A DNA stretch of 64,000 nt from Theropithecus gelada (GCF_003255815.1 NC_037670.1:31498251-31562250); one strand, 5' to 3'. Counted from the first letter of the stretch, positions 11,785 to 24,639 are shown. The notes: generated from the letters alone by a model not told the origin. Numbers and translations are program-made.

Positions 11785-13109
11785 CTTACAATTCACCGAC
11801 TTTCTGGGGCTTGCCAGTGGGACAGGGGTTGTTTCTGAAGCGGAGATGCTGTCTCCTGTATGCAATGAGCTATTTCAACTTTTCACACTGATGTTATTTC
11901 AGAGTCCTCCACTGATCCACATGGGCTTTCATCGTTCTTACTAACCTTTCAAGAACAGCTTTCAAATTGAAAGGTGTTTCAGCAGTCCCTAGAAACTTAT
12001 TTTTCTTAACTTCAGTTGCTTCAAACTTCCCGCTCACGCTCCTTAGGCCATCCCCTGAGAGTTTCTCTTAGTAGGATTTAGGAGACTTGGCATTCCTGTC
12101 TACATTCTAGTTCTGAAGATAAAAGTGGCTTCTTGCCTACCTTGGCCAGCTGAAAAGAATCTTGCTACTAAAAATGCTATGAATATAACAGAGCCGTCAG
12201 CGTGATACATGGAGTGCGGTAATTCTTGAAGGTTGGGGCCATTTCCTTCAGGAAAACCTCTCCTGAGGCTTTTAACTTGATGAGTTTTCTGTTGGCAGAA
12301 ACAAGCCTCACCAGAAAGCTGTTGTTGAAAATATATCTGTCAATTTATATTTGCAAACTTTTGATATATGTGCTAGAGGAGGGTAAATCTTAGCATATTT
12401 GAGGCGACAGTTTTGCCTTTTCTTTTACTCAATTTATTTCCTCATAGTCCTTTCCTCTTTTAAATTGAAACCTATGTGATTCTTAAAATGGTTCTAAGTC
12501 TTTATTTATTGGCAAAACATATAGTTACATAGGCACATCCAGGTATCTTAATATATCCTTTAAAAAACTAAAGAACTCCAAGGCATTGGTCAAAGCCTTT
12601 AGTGTTATTGAAATGCACATTTATTTATTTTACTCGTAAGAAATGTAGCATGTGCCATTCTTAGGAATTTAGATAATATAAATGGTTGTGCACAGACCGC
12701 TGATCTTTTCGTTTTTATCTTTTTTCTTCTTAAAGATACCAGAGAAGCATGAACATATTGCTTTGAAATCTACTTGCTACTAGTAAAAAGGAGATTGTCT
12801 TTCTTGGAAAATTCCCTCTGAGATTCCTCTGATGTGTGACCTGGTGGGGAATATTCCAGACTGGGAATAGCTTAACATCTGGTGTCTGTATGAGTTATCC
12901 CTGAACTCACTGGAACATTCAATGGAGGGTTTCCCTTTGTATTGCAACAAATTTTATTTCAGTAAAGATGTGCTGGTGAGAGTTTCAGTAACATTTTAGC
13001 CTGAACAGTGGAATTATAGAGTAAGTCTAGGATCAATGTGAAGGTATATTGTATTCCAGGCTGTTTCGATCTCTTTGCAATGATCACAGTAATATCACTT
13101 CCTGCTTTG

Positions 13110-13262
13110 CCACCATGCCTTTTACTTTCTTGTGTATTGCGTGCCTTCCCTGGCTAGAAGTTAGCTTCATGAGTGTAGGGGATGTGTCCCTTTTGTTCCC
13201 TGCTGTATCTCTGGCTTCTAGAACATGGTAGGTGCTCAATGTGTATTTTCTGAATGAATGAC
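13110..13262 (+). mobile_element. L2 LINE 3' end
   Basis: ttagcttcatgagtgtaggg, ttgttccctgctgtatctct, and the end gtgctcaatgtgtattttct followed by gaatgaatgac match the L2 3' terminus. Confidence 0.75.
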
Positions 13263-14462
13263 TCTCTAGGTGGTTAAAAGAACCACCTCAGAGATATGCC
13301 CAGTTACTCTGTTTTTCTTCTTTCCTTTCCAGCTATTTTCATGTGCGTTATCTTAAGTGCATAGAATTTGAAGTGTGCCAGAGAGACCTCACGGAGCAAG
13401 GAGAATAGGCTAAGTTGAGTCACAGTTGTCGAGCTTTGAAGATTTTTCTCTTTCCCACTGTGGGTAACAGAATTGTGTCATCGGGTCAGTGAGAGAGACT
13501 GTAAAAATATTAAGGAGAGACTTGAATTAACCTGGGGGGCCCCAGAAGGCTGAATCACACTTAGTGGTTTCACAATGTGAATTTCTGTTTGCAGGGCACG
13601 CTGTACCAGATTAATGTTCACAGGTTGGATTTGCTCCCAGAAATAAACCCATTAATCTACTGCTAAGCAGAGAGCGGAGTTTCTATTTTGTTTTGCCCAT
13701 CCCCACCACCCCTCCATAGCCCTCCCAAAATGCCCCTAAAATCCAGGTCCTCAGAAGGCTGTGACATTAAAGGTCAAAGCTTTTTTAAATTTTTGACTTT
13801 GATTTACTAGGAAAAGTTGATCAGACTTATACTTTGAGGTTTTCCGTTTCTGATTGATTTTGAAGCATTATTAGAGCTCAAATAGAGAAAAAAAAAACAA
13901 AAACCAAAAAACCCAAAAGTACCCATTGGCAGGGAGGGAAGGAGGTTACCAAACGTACCTCTAAGTTTTGTTTTTTGAAATACGTATATCATTTCAAACA
14001 GAAATTACTCCTTTGGTGAACATTTTGGTTTGTACTTTCAGAGTTTTCAATTTACAGATAGGAGTAGAACTTCAAATATTTAGTAAGGAAGACCAGGTCA
14101 GTGGAGTTTCTGGCTGTACAAAAGCAGCGCTCTCAGCTGTGGCCTGTGGCCATCGTCCCTCTGGGCAGAGACGAGTCTAACTGTCTGATGCTCATATTTA
14201 GGAGCTCATTTCATATCTCAGGGGGCAGTCTCAGTAGATGATGTTACTGTTGACCTGCTCCCAGGTAAGAGTCCAAGAACCTCCCAGATAAGAGTCCAAG
14301 AACCTACCAGGTGCATGTAGGAAGTTGTGCTGTTACTTACCCCACAAGCCCTGTGAGCCAAGGTGTTCTAACCCTCCCTGCAGGCTGAGCTCTTTCTCTG
14401 AGATGCCTATACCTGTACTGGTAGTGACTCAGTTCTCCCCCTTTCACCCCGCTTTGCTGCAG

Positions 14463-15436
14463 ACCATAAAACCATGGGAAACGCAGAAAGTCAACATGTA
14501 GAGCACGAGTTTTATGGAGAAAAGCATGCCAGCCTGGGGCGCAAGCACACGTCCCGCTCCCTCCGCCTCTCGCACAAGACGCGGCGGACCAGGCACGCTT
14601 CCTCGGGGAAGGTGATCCACAGGAACTCCGAAGTAAGCACCCGCTCCAGCAGCACCCCCAGCATCCCCCAGTCCCTGGCTGAAAATGGCCTGGAGCCCTT
14701 CTCCCAAGATGGTACCCTAGAAGACTTCGGGAGCCCCATCTGGGTGGACCGAGTGGACATGGGCTTGAGACCTGTGTCTTACACTGACTCTTCTGTCACT
14801 CCCAGCGTAGACAGCAGCATCGTGCTCACGGCAGCCTCTGTGCAGAGCATGCCAGACTCTGAGGAGAGCAGGCTTTACGGGGATGACGCTACATATTTGG
14901 CTGAGGGAGGCAGGAGGCAGCATTCCTATACATCCAATGGGCCCACTTTCATGGAGACGGCGAGCTTTAAGAAGAAACGCTCCAAATCTGCAGACATCTG
15001 GCGGGAGGACAGCCTGGAATTCTCACTCTCTGATCTGAGCCAAGAACATTTAACAAGCAACGAAGAAATCTTGGGTTCCGCGGAAGAGAAGGACTGCGAG
15101 GAGGCTCGGGGGATGGAAACGCGGGCGAGTCCGCGGCAGCTCAGCACCTGTCAGAGAGCCAATTCCTTGGGTGACTTGTATGCTCAGAAAAACTCTGGAG
15201 TGACAGCAAACGGGGGGCCAGGGAGCAAATTTGCAGGCTACTGTCGGAATTTGGTGTCTGATATTCCCAATCTTGCAAACCATAAGATGCCACCAGCTGC
15301 TGCTGAAGAGACTCCTCTGTACAGTAATTATAACACACTTCCCTGTAGGAAATCTCACTGTCTCTCTGAAGGTGCCACCAACCCACAAATTAGCCATAGC
15401 AACAGCATGCAAGGCAGAAGAGCTAAAACAACTCAG
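14463..15436 (+). CDS. TIAM1: TIAM1 first coding exon (residues 1-321)
   Basis: First coding exon of TIAM1, a guanine nucleotide exchange factor that activates Rac1 at membranes, junctions and ruffles. A pyrimidine-rich tract ends in AG at 14461-14462, and the ATG lies at 14474 in a good Kozak context (aaaaccATGG). The donor CAG|GTAAAG is at 15436/15437, so 963 coding bases give 321 codons and end in phase 0. Visible in the protein: MGNAES at the N-terminus (N-myristoylation pattern), a basic stretch at about residues 23-41, and long Ser/Thr- and acid-rich low-complexity sequence typical of the degradation-prone Tiam1 N-terminus. RSKSAD (Ser172) and RANSLG (Ser231) are the 14-3-3-type phosphosites known from human. 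Readthrough past the donor would add only two residues before a stop. Recognition is from the sequence itself and I am very sure of it. Confidence 0.97.
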
Positions 15437-16039
15437 GTAAAGTGATTGAAATTTGTTTCAATATTTTGGGAATGGTGCATGACTCTTTCAGTGCATGACT
15501 TTGCTCTTAGAATATTTCCATCTTTTAATCGGGTTTTACCCTGTTTGCCTGGTAGTTGCTGCAGCTGGTGCTGTTTTGGGAGGATTTCTGTCTCTTCTGC
15601 TTTGCCCCTCTTACAGTTCTGTGGTTAAGGGGTGGGGATTAAGGGAAGTGTGTGGGGGGAGTGGCGATGTGATAGGAGTGGGAAAAAAGCTAGTAAGTTC
15701 ATATTGGGAAACTGCTTCTACATCTTAGTTCTTCAACAGCATCCCACTTATTCCAGCTTCCTTTCTAACTTGGTCCTTCCCGTGGAAAAACAGGCATGGT
15801 GGGTTGCAGACTCTTGGAACTTATTTCTTCACTGCAGCAGGTGGGAGGAGGTTAGTCGGCAACTCCTTTGAGGAGGCATTTTAAATTCTGGGCGGGTTTG
15901 GGTCACTTGTCAGCTCCTCTCGGTGGTTGGCAGGCTCGCTGCCTTACCGGGAGCCATTTCAATTTCCTGTTCGTGCGATGCTGGCCAGCCCTGTCTCTGG
16001 AGGGAGGTGGAGCGGAAGGAATAACATGAGTGGCTTCCA

Positions 16040-16135
16040 GTTCTTACTTTGCAACCAGCCAGTTGTTTGACCTTGGGCAAACCCTGACTTCTAGTCGTTC
16101 CTCTGAAAAATGGGGATAAAGATGCTCAGCTTGCC
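16040..16135 (-). mobile_element. MIR SINE fragment
   Basis: Reverse MIR core: tttgaccttgggcaaaccct followed by ctgaaaaatggggataaag. Confidence 0.65.
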
Positions 16136-16184
16136 TGCTTCGGGGTCTAGTGCACGAAACCGTGGGGAGGAAACTAAGAGACTT

Positions 16185-16240
16185 CGCTCCAGCCCGGGTG
16201 ACAAAAGTGAGACTCCATCTCCAAAAAAAAAAAAAAAAAA
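16185..16240 (+). mobile_element. Extremely 5'-truncated Alu tail
   Basis: Only the last ~38 bases of an Alu (cgctccagcccgggtgacaa, then gagactccatctcc) plus an A tail of 18-19. It is flanked by agactt at 16179-16184 and 16241-16246. Confidence 0.85.
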
Positions 16241-16332
16241 AGACTTTGAAAGTGTTTTCCTAGTGAAAGGAGGCACCATTACCTTAGTTGGCGGTGATAA
16301 TTAAGATTAGGATAATAAAATGTTGGGCAATT

Positions 16333-16436
16333 GAGCCGGCTTGGTGGCTGCGGCAGGGGGATGCTTTGAGCCTAGGAGTTTAAATCCCACCTGGGCAACA
16401 TACTGAGACTCTGTGTCAATAAAAGAAAGAAAGGAA
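16333..16436 (+). mobile_element. Alu-like left monomer, internally deleted
   Basis: gagccggcttggtggctgcg, then cctgggcaacatactgagac and an A-rich tail with gaaa units. The segment spanning the usual cctgtaatcccagcac is missing. Confidence 0.75.
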
Positions 16437-16865
16437 GGTGGAGTAATCCTGCATGCATTGGGCCTTTTCTGGTACTTCTGTTCCCCAAGGCAGAGTTCAG
16501 GGAGTCTTGGCTTTTGCTGAGGATGGGGAGGTGGTTTGTAGATGGTGCTTCAGGTTAAAATTCCAGACTGGCCCATTTGCCTTGACGGTGGAGCAGCCTC
16601 AAGGTTGACCAGCAAACTTCCCTGCACAGCACTCTGATTGCCCAGTAGGAGGTGGTGCTGCACCTTCCGGCCTCGCTCCAGTGCAAGTCAAATGGGCATT
16701 TCGAAGGTATGTTCTGCTGGAAAGGGGGTCTAAATATAATGGGCATAGGATGGAGGATGTAGGGAGAGCCGATAAAAAGAAAACTGGCATTAGACTGTCT
16801 GTGTTCCTGCCTGAGGACAGGTTTTGCTGATGGTGTCCAAGCCAGGTATCTTAACTCCACCTCTT

Positions 16866-17035
16866 CTTACCTGAGTGACTTTGGGTAAGTTGTTCACTTT
16901 CTTGTAGCCTCAATTTCTTCATCTGTCAAATGGAGATGATAAGGTTTTTTGAGAAAGTAGAATGAAATAGTGTGTGAAGCAAAGTGCCTGGTTCTTAGGA
17001 AGCAGCCAGTAAGGGCAACTTTGTTAGCTGTTGTA
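16866..17035 (-). mobile_element. MIR SINE
   Basis: Reverse MIR: tgactttgggtaagttgttc, tcaatttcttcatctgtcaa, aagtgcctggttcttagg. Old and diverged. Confidence 0.8.
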
Positions 17036-17125
17036 ACATTCATCATTGTTAGTGGAACCATATGGGTTGAGGACCCGGGGTAGTTGTTTGTATCAGTATC
17101 TTGAGTACCTCATAAAGGTGGAAAC

Positions 17126-17309
17126 AGTAGACACTAGGGATGCTAAAAGCTGGGAGGGAGGGGAGCAAGAGTTGAAAAATGAATTATTGGGTACCGTGTT
17201 CACTGTTTGGGTGATGGGTTCAGTAGAAGCCCAAACCTCAGTATTGCACAATATGTCCATTTAACAAACATGCACGTGTACCCCTTGACTCTGAGGAAAG
17301 AAAAAAACA
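17126..17309 (+). mobile_element. L1 LINE 3' end
   Basis: L1 3' UTR signature: acagtagacactagggatgc, gaattattgggtaccgtgtt, cccaaacctcagtattgcac, acaaacatgcacgtgtaccc, then an A-rich end. Strongly 5'-truncated, with no coding part. Confidence 0.85.
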
Positions 17310-18109
17310 CTTGTGTCCTAGAAATCAAGTTGCTACCAAGGCTGCATCTGTGGTCTGAGAAGGTAAGCCCGAAGCTTGCCTCTAGATGTACTCCCTGAAT
17401 TTTAAACCCATCTCTTCTGAATTGAGAGTATAATGACACAAGTGACCAGATAACCCATCTGCAGCCCCTCTGTCTGCCCTGCGAGGGCTACTTCTGCACT
17501 GCCAATTGGACAGATCATGGAGATATGTGACCTATTAAAGAGTCACCTGAAAGGGATCGAAGGGCTGTCTTGAAGGCATCATCAGATTGGCACTGCAGGG
17601 CTGATTCAAAGAGATGATCTATAGGGCCTTAGGAGCTTAGAGAAGGATACAGTGACACAGACTGTTAATCTTCGACTTTCACTTTCACCTGAACGGTGCT
17701 AAGTTAGTGCATATGCTATGTAAGAGTTGAGAGGGGTGCCCTGTTGTATTTTGGCTCTCCGTGATTCCGACTCTAGGGATGGCTAGACCCCTGCTCTCCT
17801 TCACATTCCATGGCTGATGGGGATTTGAGCTTTTGAGTTATGGTTACCCCCAGAAAATGGGCAAAGCAAAGGACAGTTCTCCCCTCCAGGTCTGGTACCA
17901 CTGAAAGCTCTCATGTGTCATTGTTATATGAAATTTCCATTCTTTGGCTTGTCACCTTCTAAAATTGTTAATATATGGAAGTGAGATCATCTAAAGGTGG
18001 TGTCTCATAAAATCACTGCTTAGGCAGCTTAATGTAATGGGAAGTGCCATTGGCCAGGAATCCTAAAAAGTGCATTTGCATCCTGGCGTGAGTGCTTACC
18101 CAGTGGTGA

Positions 18110-18235
18110 CCTTGGGCCAGTCACTCCATCTTTTGTGGCCCAGGATCTCTTGCTGTCCAGTCTGAGTGACACCAGCCTCCCACAGGGCCATTAGGAGAAC
18201 CAAATAGGATGCCATGCATGGAAACCTCTTGTGGA
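18110..18235 (-). mobile_element. MIR SINE fragment
   Basis: ccttgggccagtcactccat and aggagaaccaaataggatgc resemble the reverse MIR core. Diverged. Confidence 0.55.
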
Positions 18236-19713
18236 GCCTATAAAATGCACGGAAGTATTATTTTTGTATTGACTTTATATGTTGAGTGAGGATCTTTAAT
18301 GACTTGAAACAAACCCCAGAATTATGCACAACACTATCCACCCGCCCACATTTCCTAGTCTAAGTTTGGCGTGTTCATCCGACGCGATTTCTTGAGAGCC
18401 CACTATGTTCCAAACAGTGTATTTTAAGAGGCAGTGGGTGTGGAAGCTTCCTTGAAAAGAATGCTTTTTAAAAATTTTTTTTTTCTTTTTTTTGGTAAAA
18501 GTTTTTGACCCAGGAGACCTCTCCAGTGAGCTTGAAGCGTAGATATTAAGTCTGCTCGGCTGCCCTGGTGATGTAGTTGAATCTGTAATCGTCCTGTCAG
18601 CACTTTTACTCCCCAGAAAAGAGTTCCTGGCAGACATTTGACCCAGGAGCGTGACCTCTAAGCCTGGAAGAAAACACATGTTATCTGAAATAATGTGAAC
18701 AACTTCATTTGATTTGAAAATGATGAAAAAAGGGTTTTTGGCCCTTTTTCCTGTTTTTGGATTTTTTCAGTAGTTGGATGGATTATTGAAATGTGAAGGC
18801 ACTGGAGTTCACATTTCAGTCTTGAACGGTGGCACATACGTTCTTCAGGGTCTGTCTGGCAATTTTTGGTTTAATCCGGGTATTTTATGAGCATGTTTGT
18901 TGTGCATGCACATGTGCACCGTGCAGAAAAGTTTGTCTTGGGGGTCAACATGAGTAAAGCCTCATGCTATTTGAAGCAGAATTTATTTCTGTTGGTTTCT
19001 GTAAAAGTACTTAATAGGTTACTCCTTGGATTTAATTGATGGCTAGTTCGTCTTTGGGCCTGAACTTTATGAATTTCTTTAATTACAGACAGAGGAGGGG
19101 GCTGCCTAGTGTCAGACAAAGAAGTTAGGAGCCTATCTGAGCTTCCAATTTTGAGGCTGTTACCTCTTGGTTATTTAACTTCTATGGATCTCAGTGCCTC
19201 TTACATGAGGCTGGAGATTCTGCAAATGAATGAATGGAGAACTCACGGCACAGTTTTACACATACAGATGCTTAATAGGAGTTTTACACATACAGATGCA
19301 CAATGTGATAGTGAAGACTGCCTCATTGTTCTAGGGTTCAGCTCTCCTGTGTCTTTGAGACTTTCAGTGTGTGAGTTGGCGAGAGAACCCTACCGTTTGA
19401 TGGAGTCTTGTAGCCAGGTTCTGTGTTCTGTGGGAAGCTTTGGCGTGGAGCCGTTGTGCGTGCTTGCAAGGAGAGCTTCATTCATCCACTTGGGAGATGA
19501 AGGAACATGGCCAGGTTCTACTGAGCATGTCTCTGGGAACCTCAGCCTCAGGAGAGCAGCAAGGAGCCTGGCTCTCCGAGCATCCCTAGCCAGGTGTGGT
19601 GCTGGTGAATAGGTTTGTGAGTTTCACTGGCCAGTTTCAGACACAGCAGCATTCCCAGAAAATAAAGAGATTAGGAGATAAGGTGTCACAACTGGATGAA
19701 AACCCAGGTATTC

Positions 19714-20009
19714 TTTTTTTTTTTGAGACAGAATCTCACTCTGTTGCCCAGGATGGAATGCAGTGGCACGGTCTTGGCTCACTGCAACCTCTGCCTCCCA
19801 GGTTCAAGCGATTCTCATGCCTTAGCCCCCAGAGTAGCTGGAATTACAGGCACGCACCACTGCGCCTGGCTAATTTTTTGTATTTTTAGTAGAAACAGGG
19901 TTTCACCATGTTGACCAGGCTGATCTTGAATTCCTGATCTCCAGTGATCACCCTCCCGCCTCAACCTCTCAAGTGCTAGGATTACAGGCGTGAACCACCG
20001 CACCCGGTC
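19714..20009 (-). mobile_element. AluS-like element, full length
   Basis: Poly-T head then gagacagaatctcactctgt through ccaccgcacccggtc. The flanks aacccaggtattct and aatccaagtcttct fit a decayed target duplication. Confidence 0.93.
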
Positions 20010-20151
20010 AAAAATCCAAGTCTTCTGACTTGCTAATCAGAGAGGGCCTTTTCTTCCAAAGCACACACCCACACTGCACTGCCTCCCTGTGCTTGAAAAG
20101 GTTTCAGCTCAATATCCTCAGATTTTAAGATCAAAACCGTCAATTGTGGTA

Positions 20152-20182
20152 CATGCACACACACATACACACACACACACAA
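20152..20182. repeat. (CA)n microsatellite, interrupted
   Basis: CA units with one tgc and one tac interruption. Confidence 0.9.
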
Positions 20183-20945
20183 GGGCTTGGCTGAAAAGAA
20201 AATTGTTACTGCCCACTCTTGTCACCTAAAACAGTGATTACAGAGAGAGGTGGCCAGGATAACTCTAGCAGAGCCATCCCTCACGGCTGCCTTCTTTGAT
20301 AAGCAAGTAGTCGCGTTGATGATTTCATTAATAACAAGGTAGAGTGCAGCATTGTCAGAAGAGGAGCTTGAGTTCCTAGAAAAATTATCTTGATGTTTAA
20401 AATTTTGTTTTATTTTGCAACTGAGCTTCAATGCCTCAGAGATAAGTTTGTTTCCTGGGCTGAAAATGCACATCAACAACCATATGATTCTTGACCTTTG
20501 CTCACAGACTCTTGAGAATCAGATGAAAAATGTGGACCTTTTCCTTAGAATAAAGACTTCTGCATATCATTTCAAGGGATCCATAGGTCCCCTAAAGTAC
20601 ATTCCATCTAGAGGCTTCTTTCTGGTTAAGAACCTCAGGTTTTTGTATAACAAATTTTTTCACGTAAAATCGATTTTTAAAACACCCTTGTCTTTTTTTC
20701 CGTTCTCCTCTGTCTTCTGTTTGATGCCTTTTTTTTTTTTTTCTTTTCTCTTTATCTTTCTTTTTCTGGCACGTAAGTTAAGCAATGAGATATTTATTTT
20801 GAAAACGAACCCATGCATTTTCAACAAGAATATGTATCTTCTTTGCCAAGATCTTTTTTTGGGAAGTGGGATGGTGGGTAGGTAGTTGAGAGATAGCTTA
20901 TGTCAGCAGTTCTTAGACCTTTTTATACTCTTAAAAAAGTAATTC

Positions 20946-21193
20946 AGGTGGCCTAGGTGGGCGGATCATTTCAGGTCAGGAGTTGGAGACCAGCCTCTCC
21001 TACATGGTGAAACCCCATCTCTACTAAAAATACAAAAATTAGCCGGGCATGGTGGCGGGTGCCTGTAATCCCAACTACTTAAGAGGCTGAGGCACGAGAA
21101 TCATTTGAACCCAGGAGATGGAGGTTGCAGTGAGCTGAGATTGCACCACTGCATTCCAGCCTGGACTACAGAGCAAGACTCCGTCTCAAAAAA
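20946..21193 (+). mobile_element. Alu element, 5'-truncated
   Basis: Begins inside the left arm (cctaggtgggcggatcattt) and runs to ctccgtctcaaaaaatatac. Its tail passes straight into an AT-rich tract. Confidence 0.92.
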
Positions 21194-21348
21194 TATACAT
21201 ATATATATCTCTCTCTATATAAATATATGTCAAATATATATGATATATATTTTCTATATATTTTCTATATGACAAATATATTTGATTTATTTTATATGTA
21301 TTTATATATTGTATAAATATATATTTATATTAAAAATATATATATTTT
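21194..21348. repeat. AT-rich low-complexity tract between two Alus
   Basis: About 155 bases of tata/atat runs with a short ctctctct interruption, probably grown from the tail of the preceding Alu. Confidence 0.9.
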
Positions 21349-21575
21349 GACCAGTCTAGGAAACATAGTGAGACCTCGCCTCTACAAAAAGAAAAGGAAA
21401 AATTAGCTGGCCATGGTGAGTACCTATTGTCCCAGCTACTTGTGAGGCTGAGGTGGAAAGATGGCTTGAACTCAGGAATTTGAGGCTTTCACCCGGGAAT
21501 TTGAGGCTTTCATGAGCTAGGTCACACCACTGCACTCCAGCCTGGGTGACAGAATGAGACCCCTATCTCTAAAAG
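21349..21575 (+). mobile_element. Alu fragment with a 20-base internal duplication
   Basis: Begins mid left arm (gaccagtctaggaaacatag) and ends in a tail. The phrase ggaatttgaggctttcayc is repeated in tandem near 21475-21512, a small duplication private to this copy. Confidence 0.85.
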
Positions 21576-21887
21576 AATACAATGTTTTATTGTCTAAAAT
21601 AAAAGATGTGGGACAGAGGCATTGTTTTCCATTTTTGCAGATCTCTATGACTTACAGCTTAACAGAAGACACTAGCATCTCATACCTACTTTTGCATTCA
21701 CTCTGTTGCAATATGCTGTTTGGTTGGACCCTATGAGCAGAACCTGGCCTTGCACAGGGTAGTTGGAAAAGGAAGAGCCTCACGGATTCCCTGGACATAT
21801 TTTAGGGAACCGTAGTCCATACTTTGAGAGCTGGTCATTTATGCTAATACAGGTTGGGAGCATTCAGGATTATGATTATTATTATTG

Positions 21888-22043
21888 TTTTTTGAGACAG
21901 GTCTCGCTGTGTTTCCCAGGCTGGAGTGCAGTGACTGTTTACAGGTATCATCATTGTGCATTGCAGCCTTGAACTGGGCTCAAGTGATCCTCCTGCCTCA
22001 GCCTCTTGGGTGGCTCGGACTACAGGCATGGACCACTATGGCC
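21888..22043 (-). mobile_element. Alu-related monomer
   Basis: ttgagacaggtctcgctgtg, cttgaactgggctcaagtga, gactacaggcatggaccact. Only about one arm is present, preceded by a (TTA)n head. Confidence 0.8.
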
Positions 22044-22074
22044 ACCAGTTCAGCTTTTGAGGATCACATTCTTA

Positions 22075-22384
22075 GGTCGGGCACAATGGCTCATGCCTAT
22101 AATCCCAGCATTTTGGGAGGCCGAGGTGGGAGGATCACTTGAGCTCAGGAGTTCAAGACCAACCCAGGCAACATAGTGAGACTTTGTATCCACTAAATTT
22201 CAAAAAAATTAGCCAGGTGTGGTGGTGTGTGCCTATAGTCTCAGCTTCGTAGTAGGCTGAGGTGAGAGGATTGCTTCGGCCTGGGAGGTCAAGGCTGCGG
22301 CAAGCTATGATCATGTCACTATATTCCACCAGCCTGCATGACAGAATGAGACCCTGTCTCAAAAAAGAAAAAAGAAAAAAAAAA
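22075..22384 (+). mobile_element. AluJ-like element, full length
   Basis: ggtcgggcacaatggctcat through a mixed A/G tail. The target duplication gatcacattctta (22062-22074) against gatcacattccta (22385-22397) is nearly perfect. Confidence 0.94.
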
Positions 22385-22675
22385 GATCACATTCCTAGTA
22401 TAAGAATAGAGGAAAGTTGTGCCCCTTAACTCAAATTGGGTCATAACAATGTGTAATCATTGTTTTCTTATAGCATAACTGTAAATGTATGACTGTTGGA
22501 TGTGGCCATGAAGCCAGCCTGCCCTAAAGGCCTCACAGGGTCTCCATGGGTCCCAGGGGAGAACTTAGGAAACTCACCTGACTGGCCTGTCACATTGTCA
22601 TTTGGGCCCAGTTGGCTTTGGACCACCAGTTGACCGAGCATCTAGCTTGGGCCATAAGATAGTTCAATATATCTT

Positions 22676-22679
<4 letters not shown>

Positions 22680-22706
<27 letters not shown>

Positions 22707-22986
22707 GAGGTGGAGTCTCGCACTGTTGCCAGGCTGGAGTGCAGTGGCACAATCTCAGCTCACTGCAACCTCTGCCTCCCCGGTTCAAGTGATTCTCCTG
22801 CCTCAGCCTCCGGAGTAGCTGAGACTAGAGGCACCTGCCACCACACCCAGCTAATATTTGTATTTTTAGTAGAAATGGGGTTTCACTATGTTGACCAGGA
22901 TGGTGTAGATCTCTTGACCTCATGATCTGCCCGCCTCAGCCTCCCAAAGTGCTGGGATTACAGGGATGAGCCACCACGCCCGGCCT
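22680..22986 (-). mobile_element. AluS-like element, full length
   Basis: Long poly-T head, both arms, end cacgcccggcc. Perfect target duplication aatatatctttctt at 22666-22679 and 22987-23000. Confidence 0.96.
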
Positions 22987-23249
22987 AATATATCTTTCTT
23001 ACTTTCTCAATTTTTTAAAAGAGTTAACAAAAATTTAAGTGAACTCCGATTGCATCCACACAAGACATAATCCATCTGGGTTGCGTGAAACCTACAAATG
23101 TAAGCTTTATAGCTAGGACTCATTTGTCACCTCAACTTTAGTTGAGCATGAGCTGAGTTGAGAAATGACAAAACCTTTAACTCCAGCTGCAGTGCATTCC
23201 ATGAGAGACTGTTTTCCTTGTTTTGAGATTGTGGTGGAAAATGAGCAAC

Positions 23250-23540
23250 AGTGAGTTCATTCAGCAATTATTTTTGAAGTGCCTTCCCCATGCCAGGCTC
23301 TATTCTTGGCACTTGGGATGCGTCAACGAGGAACGATCCACGAGCTCGTGGAGCTCGTTGGGGTGAAGTGGGTGTGTGTGGCAGAAAACAGTTAGCACAA
23401 TAAGTAAGCGATGTGCTATGGAAGAAAGACAGGGCGTGTTGAGGAAGATGGCTGGGGGCAATTTCTGACAGGGTGGTCAGGGTGGGCACTCTTGAGAGGG
23501 CAGACCTGGATAGGGACTTGAAGGAGAGGAGGGGAGGAGG
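23250..23540 (-). mobile_element. L2 LINE 3' region
   Basis: ttcattcagcaattattttt, atgccaggctctattcttgg and, further on, acagggtggtcagggtgggc match the reverse L2 3' sequence. Diverged. Confidence 0.65.
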
Positions 23541-24639
23541 GAACTGGCTCCTGAGTTGCAATATGGGAGGATGCGCGGCACGTTTCAGCAAGGATGAGGA
23601 GCTCAGTGTGGCTGGGGTGGGGTGGGGGTGGGAGAGGAGATGCTGTGGAGAGGTTGGCATGGCAGTTGGAGGAAGCACAGAGAAGGCTTCTGGTTGTAGT
23701 AAAAGGGGGGACGTGAATATTCTTGGGAGCGAGAAAGGTTGGGAGTATGCCCTGGAATGAGTTCTTCAGTTTCACTGGTGGGCCGGGACATCTGAAGCTC
23801 AAGTGCTAAAGCCGGACACTGGGGGAGGGTCTGGAACAGCAGTCTGAGGAGTCCTCCGCATTGCTCCTGGAACATTTACCTGGCAGTGGTGTGCTGGATG
23901 GATTGATGGAAGAAAGATGGTTTAGAAGAGAGAGCTTATTGCTCAACCAGTGATGTGGCACTCAGAAGGGAAGAGAAAAAGCTGAGTCTCTGATATATTA
24001 TGGATAGTGAGGCGGGAGGGGAGGGATGACTGTAAAGTATAAGCACATACATAGAAAAGCAGATGAAAGGAGAGGTGATGATTCGTTTAACTTAGACATA
24101 AAGCGTCTCCAATCAGGAGTTACCTGAAGGAACATTTCAAGCTTTTGCCAACTTACTTTGGAATCTCTTTTTGGTAACAGTAAGAATTTTGGTTCCAATG
24201 CTTGTAGCTGAAATTGTGAGTCCCTCCCATTGGAAATCATTAGAAGAAAAGGAATGGGTGTTGGAAACATAAAAAGAAGGGCATAGAGATTTTGCCCTAA
24301 GAAAGGAAGGGAAGGGAAAATAGAGTTGATTTCCTATGCTGGCAAATCAAGGATGGCAATTATTAGTAATTTATAATAGTGACCAGTAGTTACTAATTTA
24401 CGATGTAGAGAACGTCACCATTTTCCTAGTTTAGTGTGCTGTTTTATGAATGTGAAAACAGTGAACAAGCCTAATTAGTATTAGGCTAGCACCAGCGTTG
24501 GTATGCCTGTGTTTTTCCCAGGTTTCTCAGAGACCTTTCTTCCATGTTGGTGCAGGAAGTTAGCAACTGAGTTCAGGCAATGCCTTCTCTCCTTGGGCCG
24601 AGATGTAAGTAGGGCTGAAGGTGGAGATGATCATAATTA

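Larger units (their letters stand above)
1..14462 (+). other. Sequence upstream of the TIAM1 coding start (probably 5' intron)
   Basis: No coding exon is recognisable here. The junction at 14462/14463 is a splice acceptor, so this stretch is probably intron between a non-coding 5' exon and coding exon A. A non-coding exon could be hidden in it, but cannot be told from sequence alone. It holds Alus at about 351, 3825, 6309, 7219 and 11499, a MaLR LTR (952-1318), an ERV1-type LTR (3598-4409), a pogo-type and a hAT-type DNA transposon, MIR and L2 copies and simple repeats. The stretches 2404-3480, 4410-6290, 7530-9060 and 11800-13000 show no repeat I recognise. Confidence 0.6.

Noticed and set aside
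19109..19612. 167-codon open frame
   Set aside because: No family signature, repeated phrase tttacacatacagatg inside, no supporting neighbours. Treated as chance.
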